The position numbers and the translations under genes are program-made. Positions 43,167 to 51,380 of a stretch of 59,971 nt of DNA are shown here, piece by piece (the stretch's first letter is position 1; each line of letters starts with the position of its first letter). Below the pieces are notes generated by a model. It was given only the letters and a program-made list of their open reading frames with translations. It was not told the origin of the DNA and ran no database searches. Source of the stretch: Actinobacteria bacterium UBA2286. GTDB taxonomy: Bacteria; Actinomycetota; Coriobacteriia; Anaerosomatales; Anaerosomataceae. The stretch spans positions 118,901-178,871 of the forward strand of contig DDWM01000049.1 of assembly GCA_002345925.1 (NCBI GenBank), read 5' to 3'.

Positions 43167-43213
43167 GGGTATACGTAAGGCCGAGGTAGAGGCGCGGTTA
43201 TGTCATGTGCTTC

Positions 43214-43222
43214 TGCTACAAT
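43214..43222 (+). promoter_or_regulatory. Extended -10 promoter for the rsiG-like gene
   Basis: TGC-TACAAT at 43214-43222, about 42 bp before ATG; -35 not evident. Confidence 0.35.
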
Positions 43223-43263
43223 CACGAGAGGTCATGCGGTTCATCGGCAGTTGGAGGATATCG

Positions 43264-43584
43264 ATGGGCGAGGAGAAGAAGCGCAGCTCAGATGAAGCGC
43301 TGCTCAACCTTGAAGATAGGTCCGTTGAAGAACTCAGGCAGCTCCTTGACGGCCTGTACGAGGATGAGCAGAAAGCCAGCTATAGAAGGCGCGTCCTGCA
43401 TGGCAAGATCGACATCCTCCGGGCTGAATTGGTCCGACGGCTCAAGACTCAACGTGAGTCCGGCGGCGATGTCGTTTCGGGCCACGATATCGAACGGCTG
43501 ATCGAAATCATGTCGAGCGACTTGCATGGTGTCTCAAAGTACGACGTCGCAGCCGTCGATGACGACGAAGACTGGGACGAGTAG
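43264..43584 (+). CDS. rsiG: RsiG-like anti-sigma factor with c-di-GMP-binding motif
   Basis: A 106-aa protein starting at ATG 43264 (GGAGG 6-8 nt upstream). Residues 35-50 read E-x3-S-x2-R-x3-H-x3-D (E35, S39, R42, H46, D50). This is the RsiG signature E(x)3S(x)2R(x)3Q(x)3D with His for Gln, in a predicted coiled-coil helix (EDEQKASYRRRVLHGKIDIL). In Streptomyces and Rubrobacter, RsiG binds c-di-GMP and sequesters the sigma factor WhiG. No sigma factor gene lies in this window, so its partner is elsewhere. The acidic tail (DDDEDWDE) is unusual. Confidence 0.75.
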   Translation: MGEEKKRSSDEALLNLEDRSVEELRQLLDGLYEDEQKASYRRRVLHGKIDILRAELVRRLKTQRESGGDVVSGHDIERLIEIMSSDLHGVSKYDVAAVDDDEDWDE

Positions 43585-43627
43585 GCCGACAACGCCGCAC
43601 GATAGGCATTCAAAATTAGGAGGAAGC

Positions 43628-43888
43628 GTGTCGACTGTTGCCGAGAAGATCCAGGCGTTTTTGAATGACCTCGCCATCGATGTCATCGAAGAGCGTGTGG
43701 TCGAGTACGTCATCCGCGAGGTCCAGAACGGACGCAAGCTGTCCGAGGCGCTGCATGATCCGTACGTGAAGAATCGCCTGAGCGATGAGAAGCTCGCGCG
43801 CGTGCTCGAAAACCCAGAAGTGTCGGCTGCGCTCGAGGCGCAGATCGCACAGTCGTTCAAGAAGCGCGAATTCGGTTTCACCGAGTAG
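43628..43888 (+). CDS. Small conserved-looking cytosolic protein (86 aa)
   Basis: GTG 43628 with a perfect AGGAGG 4-6 nt upstream. All-helical, charged: VAEKIQAFLNDLAIDVIEER, VVEYVIREVQNGRKL, DPYVKNRLSDEKLARVLENP. No known motif. Probably co-transcribed with the rsiG-like gene 43 bp upstream; the FHA gene follows 36 bp later. Function unknown. Confidence 0.7.
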   Translation: MSTVAEKIQAFLNDLAIDVIEERVVEYVIREVQNGRKLSEALHDPYVKNRLSDEKLARVLENPEVSAALEAQIAQSFKKREFGFTE

Positions 43889-43924
43889 TTTGCGCTGTGC
43901 ACGCTCATGACGGAGGTGGTCGGT

Positions 43925-44371
43925 ATGGACAGATGCCCTGCATGCGACAGCGCCGTCAGCGCTGAGGACGCCGTATGTCCTTCATGCGGAGTGCGGCTTG
44001 TTGGTGCCACCGCGTCGTTCGAGCCGGTTGCGGCTGAGACATCAGCTGGATCTCCTGAGCCTGTATCTGCCGACGGCCCGGTGCTTGTCGTGCACAAGGG
44101 CGCCGAGGTGGGAGAGCGGTTTTACATCGACCGCGATCGACTTAGCGTGGGACGCGATCCTGAGTCGGACATCTTCCTGAACGATGTGACCGTCTCTCGC
44201 AGCCACGCGATTCTGCATCTCACGCCAGAGGGAGTCACGGTAGAAGATGCAGGCTCACTGAACGGCACATATCTCAACGACTTGCTTGTTGACAAAGCGC
44301 TTCTTCACAGCGGAGACGCGCTGCAGATCGGGCGGTTCCGAATGATTTTCCTTTCTGGGGGAGGTGCGTAG
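43925..44371 (+). CDS. Zinc-ribbon FHA-domain protein
   Basis: A 148-aa protein starting at ATG 43925 (GGAGGTG upstream). The N-terminal zinc ribbon has CPAC (residues 4-7) and CPSC (about 19-22). After a linker comes a complete forkhead-associated domain that binds phosphothreonine peptides: SVGRDPESDIFLNDVTVSRS, HAILHL, DAGSLNGTYLND. Paired with the MerR gene 2 nt downstream, an arrangement parallel to garA-ftsR in other actinomycetes. It lacks the GarA phosphorylatable threonine N-terminus, having a zinc ribbon instead. A Ser/Thr-kinase signalling role is inferred. Confidence 0.9.
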   Translation: MDRCPACDSAVSAEDAVCPSCGVRLVGATASFEPVAAETSAGSPEPVSADGPVLVVHKGAEVGERFYIDRDRLSVGRDPESDIFLNDVTVSRSHAILHLTPEGVTVEDAGSLNGTYLNDLLVDKALLHSGDALQIGRFRMIFLSGGGA

Positions 44372-44372
44372 G

Positions 44373-45083
44373 GTGTCTGGCGGTCATCGTGAGTACATGA
44401 CAATCGGAGAGGTCGTCGAGAAGCTCTCGGACCAGTATCCGGATCTATCAATCTCCAAGATTCGTTTCCTGGAAGACGAGGGCCTCGTCTCGCCGGAACG
44501 AACGGGTGGTGGCTATCGCAAGTTCCATCCCGCCGATGTCACTCGGATCGAATTGGTGCTTCGGTTGCAGAAGGAGCACTTCATGCCTCTCGCGGTCATT
44601 CGCGAGAAGTTGAAAGATGCGGACAAGGGCCGCACAGTAGCTGAGCTGCAGCCCACTGTGTCAAATACTGAGACGCTTGCTCTTCCGTTCGGCGAGGCTG
44701 AGACAGTGCCTGTGTCTCAGGCGCCGGACATGCTCGGCCTGACAACCGCTTTCGTGAAAGAGCTGGCCGAGTTCGGCCTTGTGACTTTGGTGAAGGGCGA
44801 GCGTGGCGAAGAGATCGCCGGCGCCGATATCGCGATCGCACACACGTGTTGGGATATGCGCAAGTTCGGCATAGAGCCTCGGCATCTGCGCATGTATGAG
44901 ACTTTCGCCGAGAGAGAAGCAACGTTCTTCTCGCAGGCGCTGATGCCCGGTTTCCGGCATCGCACGCCTGAGATTCGTCAGAAACTTATGGACACGCTGA
45001 ATGAGCTTACGGAGCTCACCGGTGCACTCAAGCGATCGATGTTGCACCGAGCGTTGACACGCGTGTTCGATGACGTTATGTAG
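44373..45083 (+). CDS. MerR-family regulator, FtsR-like
   Basis: A 236-aa regulator. N-terminal winged HTH of the MerR type (MTIGEVVEKLS, LSISKIRFLEDEGLVSPERT, GGGYRKFHPADVTRIE, LVLRLQKEHFMPLAVIREKL). A long C-terminal ligand/dimer region has a second HTH-like segment. No metal-binding cysteines. Start GTG 44373, with GGAGGTG 6 nt upstream and 2 nt after the FHA stop. The length, sequence and FHA neighbour match the FtsR/Rv1828 group, an activator of ftsZ in actinobacteria. The FtsR identity is inferred from this context. Confidence 0.82.
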   Translation: MSGGHREYMTIGEVVEKLSDQYPDLSISKIRFLEDEGLVSPERTGGGYRKFHPADVTRIELVLRLQKEHFMPLAVIREKLKDADKGRTVAELQPTVSNTETLALPFGEAETVPVSQAPDMLGLTTAFVKELAEFGLVTLVKGERGEEIAGADIAIAHTCWDMRKFGIEPRHLRMYETFAEREATFFSQALMPGFRHRTPEIRQKLMDTLNELTELTGALKRSMLHRALTRVFDDVM

Positions 45084-45089
45084 GCTGCA

Positions 45090-45533
45090 ATGAACGACGA
45101 GACTGATAGCTATGCAGAGGCGCTGCCCGTCTCGGCGCGTGTCGCGGGCATCAGTTTCGCTCACCCGAGTGAGCGCGTTGCTGCTCAGATTCTCGACTTC
45201 TATCGTATCAACTGGGAATATGAGCCGCGCTCATTCCCAATTGAGTGGGACGGTCAGGGCAACGTGATAGCTGCCTTCGCTCCCGATTTCTACCTTCCTG
45301 ATTTTGATTTGTTCATCGAGCTTACGACGATGAACCAGAAGCTCGTCACGAAGAAGAATCGGAAGGTGCGTCGGCTCAAGGAGCTCTATCCGGAGATCAA
45401 TATCAAGATCCTCTACCAGAAGGACTTCAGGCGATTGCTGTTCAAGTATGGTATTCCGGTTGAAGAGCGCCCGCACAGTCAGGGTGGGGGACTCAGTGCG
45501 GCGTCCGACGACGAGCACGGGATCGAGAAGTGA
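45090..45533 (+). CDS. Hypothetical protein, possible nuclease-fold
   Basis: A 147-aa protein. The core SFPIEWDGQGNVIAAFAPDF followed by YLPDFDLFIELTTMNQKLVT resembles the restriction-endonuclease fold (F-x-P-D-F-x-L, E-x-T, then basic KKNRKVRRL and INIKILY). A typical PD-(D/E)xK triad is only partly present. Overlaps hpt by 4 bp (GTGA) and follows the MerR gene by 6 nt. Genes like this commonly precede hpt in actinobacteria. Function unknown. Confidence 0.6.
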   Translation: MNDETDSYAEALPVSARVAGISFAHPSERVAAQILDFYRINWEYEPRSFPIEWDGQGNVIAAFAPDFYLPDFDLFIELTTMNQKLVTKKNRKVRRLKELYPEINIKILYQKDFRRLLFKYGIPVEERPHSQGGGLSAASDDEHGIEK

Positions 45534-46078
45534 GCGCATATCACGCGTTTCACGATCCTGTCATCGAGGGCGTTCTGTACTCCGCGGAGGAAATAGCCGA
45601 CATCGTCGAGCGTCTCGGCAAGCGAATCACCGAGGATTATCGCGGCCGCGACCTTGCGTTAATCACTATTTTGCGTGGAGGGTATGTGTTTCTCGCCGAC
45701 CTGTGCCGCGCTGTGGACTTGCCGCTGACACTCGATTTCATGGCAATCTCGGCCTACGGAGCGGGTGGCGGAGCCGTGCGAATCACCAAGGATCTCGATG
45801 ATCAGATCGAGGGCCGAGACGTACTTGTCATCGAGGACATCATCGACACCGGTCTGACTCTGAACTACCTCTTGAGCGTACTGCGTCAGCGAAAACCAGC
45901 AAGTTTGGCGGTATGTACGCTGTTCGATAAGGATATCCGCAGGCTCGCCGATCTTCCCGTCGAGTATGTTGGGGTGCGCATTCCTGATAGGTTCGTCGTG
46001 GGATACGGGATGGACCTTGGCGGTCGATATCGCAATCTGCCGTTTCTTGCCACGCTGCGCGACGAGGTGATGGGCTGA
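45530..46078 (+). CDS. hpt: Hypoxanthine phosphoribosyltransferase
   Basis: A 182-aa type I PRTase that salvages hypoxanthine/guanine with PRPP. GTG 45530 overlaps the preceding gene. PRPP-binding VLVIEDIIDTGLTLNYL, the ITILRGGYVFLADLCRAVDL loop, and the C-terminal PDRFVVGYGMDL purine-binding motif are clear. The stop overlaps the ATG of the K+ channel (TGATG). With apt at 47140 and the C-terminal permease at the window end it forms part of nucleobase salvage. Confidence 0.96.
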   Translation: MSAYHAFHDPVIEGVLYSAEEIADIVERLGKRITEDYRGRDLALITILRGGYVFLADLCRAVDLPLTLDFMAISAYGAGGGAVRITKDLDDQIEGRDVLVIEDIIDTGLTLNYLLSVLRQRKPASLAVCTLFDKDIRRLADLPVEYVGVRIPDRFVVGYGMDLGGRYRNLPFLATLRDEVMG

Positions 46079-47064
46079 TGTTTCGGCGCGTGATGATCGC
46101 GGCCGGCCTGCTTATCGTAGTTATCGTCGCCGGTGCTTCCGGCTATCACCTCATTGAGGGATGGGGTCTGCTTGATTCGTTATACATGGCCGTTATCACG
46201 ATAGCGACCGTCGGATACCACGAGGTCGCCCCTCTCTCTGATGCTGGCCGGGTGTTCACGATCGTTCTGATTTTCGCCGGCGTTGGTGGTCTCGCGTACT
46301 CATTCGGCGTCATCGCCGAGTTCATGGTTGAAGGTCACTTGCGGACACTCTTGGAGGGCCGCCGCATGCACAAGCGGATCAGCGCACTATCGAACCACCA
46401 CATTGTTGTCGGCATCGGGCGCGTTGGCTCGGTTGTCGCACGCTCGTTCGCTGATGGGGGCGTGGACTTCGTCGTCATAGACTCGTGTGAGGAGTGCAGG
46501 CAGGCGGCCGAGGACGCCGGATGGCTCTTCGTTCACGGGGATGCGACCGACGAGACAGTTCTCCTCGAGGCTGGCGTCGACCGGGCGAAGGGTCTGGTTA
46601 CCGCGCTCGACACTGATGCTGACAATCTCTTCGTGGCACTCACCGCGCGCTCGCTCAACCCCTCGATCTATATCGTCGCGCGGTCATCCTCGGTGGTTTC
46701 TGAGGCCAAGATACTGCGCTCGGGTGCCGATCGTGTGCTGACACCGAACGTGATCGGCGGTCGGCGTATGGCAGACATGGTCATGCATCCGGTCGTGTCC
46801 GACTATCTTGATGTCGTTACGCATGGCGATGAGATCGAATTTCGCTTGGACTCAGTCAAGGTCGGTGCGGGGTCATCGCTGGTTGGAGTGTCTATTCGTG
46901 ACGCTGAGGTTCGGGATCGCACAGGCGCGTACATCCTCGCGATTCGCACCGCAGATGGGGTCTTGAACGCGAATCCTCCGGCTGCCACAGTTCTCTCGGG
47001 TGGAGACGAGCTCGTGGTTCTTGGAACGAGGGAGCAGCACGCAGCACTTGCGATGATGCTCTGA
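46078..47064 (+). CDS. Two-TM potassium channel with TrkA-N (RCK) domain
   Basis: A 328-aa protein: two transmembrane helices flanking a pore loop with TIATVGYHEVAPLS, then an RCK domain (HHIVVGIGRVGSVVARSFAD, VIDSCEEC, GDATDETVL, LDTDADNLFVALTAR) and a TrkA-C domain. The filter reads TVGYHEV rather than TVGYGD, a variant seen in this subfamily, so K+ selectivity is likely but less certain. The ATG overlaps the hpt stop by 1 bp. Ligand (NAD(H), ATP, c-di-AMP) is unknown. Confidence 0.9.
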   Translation: MFRRVMIAAGLLIVVIVAGASGYHLIEGWGLLDSLYMAVITIATVGYHEVAPLSDAGRVFTIVLIFAGVGGLAYSFGVIAEFMVEGHLRTLLEGRRMHKRISALSNHHIVVGIGRVGSVVARSFADGGVDFVVIDSCEECRQAAEDAGWLFVHGDATDETVLLEAGVDRAKGLVTALDTDADNLFVALTARSLNPSIYIVARSSSVVSEAKILRSGADRVLTPNVIGGRRMADMVMHPVVSDYLDVVTHGDEIEFRLDSVKVGAGSSLVGVSIRDAEVRDRTGAYILAIRTADGVLNANPPAATVLSGGDELVVLGTREQHAALAMML

Positions 47065-47139
47065 CCAAGTGCTGGTTCTCCAAGCGTTTCCGCGCTACTG
47101 TGGGACGCGTGTCTTGACCGAAATCAGAAGGAGTCACTC

Positions 47140-47655
47140 GTGGAACTGTCATCATATATCCGGGATATCCCGGACTTTCCAAAAGAAGGCATCATCTTCA
47201 AGGACATCACACCGCTCCTCGCGAGTCCGGAGGGTTTCCGTGGAGCGATCGACACCATCGCGGAGGCATTCGTCGACGCGGGTATCACCAAGGTGCTTGG
47301 TGCCGAGGCTCGTGGCTTCATCTTCGGCGGTGCGCTTGCGTACAAGCTCGGTGCTGGCTTCGTGCCTGCTCGCAAGCCAGGCAAGCTGCCCGGCGTCACC
47401 ACCAAGGCCGAGTACCAGCTTGAGTACGGTACTGACTCGCTCGAGATCCACTCCGATGCGCTTGTAGCTGGCGATGTCGTGCTCATCGTCGACGACGTTT
47501 TGGCCACCGGTGGTACCGCTGCGGCAAAGAACGCCCTGGTTACCGCGACTGGCGCACACACCGCCGGGTACGCGTTTCTCATCGAGTTGGACTTCCTCGG
47601 CGGCCGAGAGAAGCTTGGCGATTCTCCGATTGTCTCGCTGATCCACGTCGACTAG
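47140..47655 (+). CDS. apt: Adenine phosphoribosyltransferase
   Basis: A 171-aa enzyme making AMP from adenine and PRPP. Starts at GTG 47140 with AGAAGGAG upstream. Seen: IRDIPDFPKEGIIFKDITPL, LGAEARGFIFGGALAYKLG, FVPARKPGKLP, and the PRPP loop VVLIVDDVLATGGTAAA. The typical length and complete motifs support function. Followed by a strong terminator. Confidence 0.97.
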   Translation: MELSSYIRDIPDFPKEGIIFKDITPLLASPEGFRGAIDTIAEAFVDAGITKVLGAEARGFIFGGALAYKLGAGFVPARKPGKLPGVTTKAEYQLEYGTDSLEIHSDALVAGDVVLIVDDVLATGGTAAAKNALVTATGAHTAGYAFLIELDFLGGREKLGDSPIVSLIHVD

Positions 47656-47679
47656 TCAGGCTGATTCTTTAGAACCTTA

Positions 47680-47715
47680 CCGAGGCCGCCGACACACTGG
47701 CGGCCTCGGCGTTTT
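47680..47715 (+). terminator. Rho-independent terminator after apt
   Basis: CCGAGGCCGCC (47680-47690) pairs over 11 bp with GGCGGCCTCGG (47699-47709), loop GACACACT, then CGTTTT. Confidence 0.92.
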
Positions 47716-47809
47716 GCCTCACTGTGATAGGATATATACCGAATTGATTGATGATTCGTTCTGTGACCGCCCTCTTGACGTAGTAATCAGACGCAGTTGG
47801 AGGTGCATC

Positions 47810-48928
47810 GTGCGGTCTACACTCGCCAATTCTTCCTGGCGCGCGCTTTTCGCCTGCGCGGTTGCCTTCACTCTCATTTCCTCGGCTGTCCCGGTTTCGG
47901 CTGCTCCGACCAATGCCACTATCGAAGAGAAGCGTGCGCAAGCCGACGCTGCGCAGGCAGAACTCGAGAAGATGGCCAATGAGCTCGAAGTGCAAATCGA
48001 GGAGTACAACGCCATTTCCGAGGCGCTCGATAAGACCCGCGCGGAGATCCGCAAAGTGCGAGCCGACCTTGATGTTGCCACAAGAGACCTTGCGCTAGCT
48101 CAGTCGCTGCTTGCCGACAGAGCCGCGAATATCTACAAGGACGGCAAGTCGAGCTTCGTAGGCATGCTTCTTGGTACGTCTTCGTTCGAGGACCTGATCT
48201 CCCGGGTAGACCTTCTGGTCCGAATCAATCAGAGCGATGCGGACCTCGTGAAGCAGGTAAAGGAGACCAAAGCTTCGGTGGAGGCCCTTGAGGATTCACT
48301 TGAGGCCAGAGAAGCCGAGCAGGTCGCCCTGCGCAGCGAGGCTGAGATTAGAGCCTCCGATATCGAGGCCAAGATCAAGAAGCAAGAAACGTACGTAGCG
48401 TCACTCAATGCCGAGGTGAAGTCGCTTATCAAGGAAGAGGAAGCGCGACAGGCTAAGCTCGCCGCTGAGCGCGCGGCCCAGGCCGCCGCCCTCGCATCGA
48501 GCAGTTCAGGTGGAAGGCCGTCGACCGCCGAGGGTGACCTGAGCGGTGGGCATCCGGAGGTCGTGCAAATCGCACTCAAGTATCTGGGCGTGCCGTATGT
48601 CTGGGGCGGATCCTCGCCCTCTGGTTTTGATTGTTCAGGTCTCTGCCAGTACGTATACAAGCAAGTCGGCATTACTTTGCCCCGGACGAGCAGCAGCCAG
48701 TACAACGCGGGATCGCACATCGCCGCCAACAGGCTGGATCTGCTGCAATCAGGCGACCTCGTGTTCTTTGGCACAAACGGTGATCCCAGCCGGGTGCACC
48801 ACGTGGGAATCTACGTTGGAAACGGCAACTTTGTTCACGCGCCAAGCACTGGAGACGTTGTGAAGGTCTCCTCCCTTACCGAGCGGATATCCTCGCGCGG
48901 CGACTATGTGGGCGCCTCGCGCTTCTAG
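47810..48928 (+). CDS. Exported NlpC/P60 peptidoglycan endopeptidase with coiled coil
   Basis: A 372-aa RipA-like hydrolase. Start GTG 47810, with GGAGG 6 nt upstream. Signal peptide (LFACAVAFTLISSAVPVSAA), a long alanine/glutamate coiled coil (about 30-215), then a C-terminal NlpC/P60 domain: VWGGSSPSGFDCSGLCQYVY (catalytic Cys), RVHHVGIYVGNG (His) and FVHAPS. Such coiled-coil plus P60 enzymes cut the D-Glu-diaminopimelate bond during division. Stands alone between apt and the ior cluster. Confidence 0.93.
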   Translation: MRSTLANSSWRALFACAVAFTLISSAVPVSAAPTNATIEEKRAQADAAQAELEKMANELEVQIEEYNAISEALDKTRAEIRKVRADLDVATRDLALAQSLLADRAANIYKDGKSSFVGMLLGTSSFEDLISRVDLLVRINQSDADLVKQVKETKASVEALEDSLEAREAEQVALRSEAEIRASDIEAKIKKQETYVASLNAEVKSLIKEEEARQAKLAAERAAQAAALASSSSGGRPSTAEGDLSGGHPEVVQIALKYLGVPYVWGGSSPSGFDCSGLCQYVYKQVGITLPRTSSSQYNAGSHIAANRLDLLQSGDLVFFGTNGDPSRVHHVGIYVGNGNFVHAPSTGDVVKVSSLTERISSRGDYVGASRF

Positions 48929-48974
48929 CACGCGCAGACCACCTTCTGTGCACGGGTTCTGCATGCTTTGCTGT

Positions 48975-48983
48975 GCTATGATT
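48975..48983 (+). promoter_or_regulatory. Extended -10 promoter for the ior-liv-paaK operon
   Basis: TGC-TATGAT at 48975-48983, about 37 bp before the iorA RBS; a weak TTCTTG lies upstream at 15-bp spacing. Confidence 0.4.
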
Positions 48984-49032
48984 CAGCGAATTCAGCTCAT
49001 TTTCCGTGAGTATCCGCTCTGGAGGTGGCCAT

Positions 49033-50787
49033 TTGACGCGCTCGCTGATGTCAGGGAATGAGGCAGTCGCGAGAGGGGCGTGGGAGGCCGGCGTTTCTGT
49101 CGGCGTCGGGTATCCCGGCACGCCATCGACCGAAGTCCTTGAGAACCTCGTCTCATACAAAGATGTTCGCTGCCAGTGGGCACCGAATGAGAAGGTGGCC
49201 GCCGAGGTTGGAGTTGGCGTCAGCTACGGTGGTCATCGCACGCTCGTGACCATGAAGCATGTCGGGGTGAATGTCGCTGCCGACCCGCTGTTCACGCTGT
49301 CATACATTGGCGTAGGTGGTGGCTACGTTCTGCTTGTAGCAGATGATCCCGGTATGCACTCAAGCCAGAATGAGCAGGACAGCCGCAACTATGCTTCGTT
49401 CGCCAAGGTGCCGATGCTGGAGCCGTCCAGCAGTCAGGAAGCCCTTGACTTCACCAAGGCTGCCTTTGAGATATCCGAGCGATTCGACACCCCGGTGCTG
49501 GTCCGTTCCTCGACCCGAATCTCGCACTCCAAGAGCCTCGTAGAGGTAGGGGAGCGAGAGTCGCATGAGCCGCTTGGGTTCGTCCAGAGTCCCGCCAAGT
49601 GGGTCATGATGCCGGCGAATGCGCGTGCCCGTCGTGTTGACCTCGCGGTGCGGATGGAGCGGCTTGAGACGTTCGCGAATGAATCACCGCTCAATCGCAT
49701 GGAGATGCGCGACACGGAGCTTGGTGTGATCACATCGGGCATTGCCTATCAGTACACCCGAGAGGGGCTGCCGGAAGCGTCCGTGCTCAAGCTCGGTATC
49801 GTGAATCCGTTGCCGGATGCCCTCATTCTCGAGTTCGTCTCGAAGGTGAAGCGGGTTGCCGTCATCGAAGAGCTGGACCCGTACCTGACCACAAGGTTGA
49901 AGGTGTTGGGAGTTGAGCTCGTTGAAACCGGGCTCCCGGTCATTGGCGAGCTGTCACCCGCGGCCATTGCGAGCGCGTTCGGCGTTCAGACCCCGCCGCT
50001 GCGTGAGGCTATCAAGAACCTGCCTCCTCGGCCGCCGCTGCTCTGTCCTGGCTGCCCTCATCGCGGTGTCTTCTGGGCGCTCGGCAAGCTCAAGGCTGTG
50101 GTCACGGGAGATATCGGGTGCTACACGCTCGGGGCGCTACCGCCGCTCTCGGCTATGGATGCGTGCGTGTGCATGGGCGCAAGCGTAGGAATGGCGCACG
50201 GCCTGAGCCTCACTGGCGCTACAGGGGACAAGCCTATCGTTGGCGTCATCGGCGACTCGACTTTCGCACATTCCGGAATCACCGGCGTTCTCGACATGGT
50301 GTACAACAGCGCGTCGGGGACTATTGCGATTCTCGACAACAGGACGACTGCGATGACGGGTCACCAGGGCAATCCGGTATCCGGTAAGACGCTTTCCGGG
50401 GATGACGCGCCCGCACTCGATCTTGAGGTGCTGTGCAAGGCCCTTGGCGTTCAGTCGGTGCGTACGGTCGATCCGCTTGATATGGCCGACACGCTGGCTG
50501 TACTTACCGAGGAGACATCCCGCCCCGGACTCAGTGTCGTCATCGCCAAAGCGCCATGTGCGCTGCTCATACGCTCTGATGCCGATCCTGTGGCCATCGA
50601 CGAGGAGCTCTGCACGAAGTGCGGTGCCTGCGTACGCCTGGGTTGCCCGGCGATCATGAAGCTTCCGACGGGTGCGCCCGTCGTGGATACCTCTATCTGT
50701 GTTGGATGCGGGCAATGCGCCCAGGTCTGCAAGTGGGACGCGATCGTCACAGTTGGAGCTGCGTGCGACTTTGGGGGTGCTTTGTGA
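49033..50787 (+). CDS. iorA: Indolepyruvate:ferredoxin oxidoreductase, alpha subunit
   Basis: A 584-aa catalytic subunit that oxidises aryl pyruvates (indole-, phenyl-, hydroxyphenyl-pyruvate) to aryl-acetyl-CoA with ferredoxin. TTG 49033 is chosen because GGAGGTGG lies 5-7 nt upstream. Seen: GVGYPGTPSTEVLENL, KHVGVNVAADP, LCPGCPHRGVFWAL, the TPP site GDIGCYTLGALPPL and GDSTFAHSGITG. A C-terminal ferredoxin-like domain has two 4Fe-4S motifs (CTKCGACVRLGCP, CVGCGQCAQVCKW). It overlaps iorB by 1 bp. First gene of the amino-acid operon. Confidence 0.95.
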   Translation: MTRSLMSGNEAVARGAWEAGVSVGVGYPGTPSTEVLENLVSYKDVRCQWAPNEKVAAEVGVGVSYGGHRTLVTMKHVGVNVAADPLFTLSYIGVGGGYVLLVADDPGMHSSQNEQDSRNYASFAKVPMLEPSSSQEALDFTKAAFEISERFDTPVLVRSSTRISHSKSLVEVGERESHEPLGFVQSPAKWVMMPANARARRVDLAVRMERLETFANESPLNRMEMRDTELGVITSGIAYQYTREGLPEASVLKLGIVNPLPDALILEFVSKVKRVAVIEELDPYLTTRLKVLGVELVETGLPVIGELSPAAIASAFGVQTPPLREAIKNLPPRPPLLCPGCPHRGVFWALGKLKAVVTGDIGCYTLGALPPLSAMDACVCMGASVGMAHGLSLTGATGDKPIVGVIGDSTFAHSGITGVLDMVYNSASGTIAILDNRTTAMTGHQGNPVSGKTLSGDDAPALDLEVLCKALGVQSVRTVDPLDMADTLAVLTEETSRPGLSVVIAKAPCALLIRSDADPVAIDEELCTKCGACVRLGCPAIMKLPTGAPVVDTSICVGCGQCAQVCKWDAIVTVGAACDFGGAL

Positions 50788-51380
50788 TGTCCGAGGTCAC
50801 AACGGTAGTTCTCGTAGGCGTCGGCGGTCAGGGAACCATCCTGGCTGGCGATGTAATAGCCAAAGTGGCGGTTGCCGAGGGACACGACGTCAAGCTCTCT
50901 GAGGTTCACGGTATGGCGCAACGCGGCGGGTCGGTGGATACGATCGTTCGCTTCGGCGAGTGCGTGTTTTCGCCCATCATCGATCCCGGTGTCGCCGATC
51001 ACCTCATTGCTTTTGAGATAACCGAAGCAGCACGCAGGCTTCACTATCTGGCACCTCAGGGGAGATTGGTCGTCAACAGCCGCACGATTCAGCCGTTGCC
51101 GGTCCTAACGGGCGCCGTACCTGCCGCCGCCGGAGTCGAGGCTGAACTCGATTACGAGGGTGCTATCTTCATCGATGCCGAGGCGATCGCTTGTGAGGCT
51201 GGCAGCCCGCGCTCGGCAAACGTCGTGTTGCTCGGTGCCGCATCGTTTGGACTGCCTTTCGCCGAGGAGACATGGCGCGATGTGATCGCATCGCGCGTTC
51301 CTCCAAAGACCGTCGAAGCGAACCTGCGGGCATTCGAATTGGGCCGGAAGGCGTGTGCGGAAGGAGTGTGTGAACTGTGA
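50787..51380 (+). CDS. iorB: Indolepyruvate:ferredoxin oxidoreductase, beta subunit
   Basis: A 197-aa gamma-type subunit: VVLVGVGGQGTILAGDVIAK, VHGMAQRGGSVDTIVRFG. ATG 50787 overlaps the iorA stop (TGATG), ensuring 1:1 production. Its stop overlaps the start of the ACT protein. Belongs to the pyruvate:ferredoxin oxidoreductase gamma fold, which binds CoA. Confidence 0.95.
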   Translation: MSEVTTVVLVGVGGQGTILAGDVIAKVAVAEGHDVKLSEVHGMAQRGGSVDTIVRFGECVFSPIIDPGVADHLIAFEITEAARRLHYLAPQGRLVVNSRTIQPLPVLTGAVPAAAGVEAELDYEGAIFIDAEAIACEAGSPRSANVVLLGAASFGLPFAEETWRDVIASRVPPKTVEANLRAFELGRKACAEGVCEL

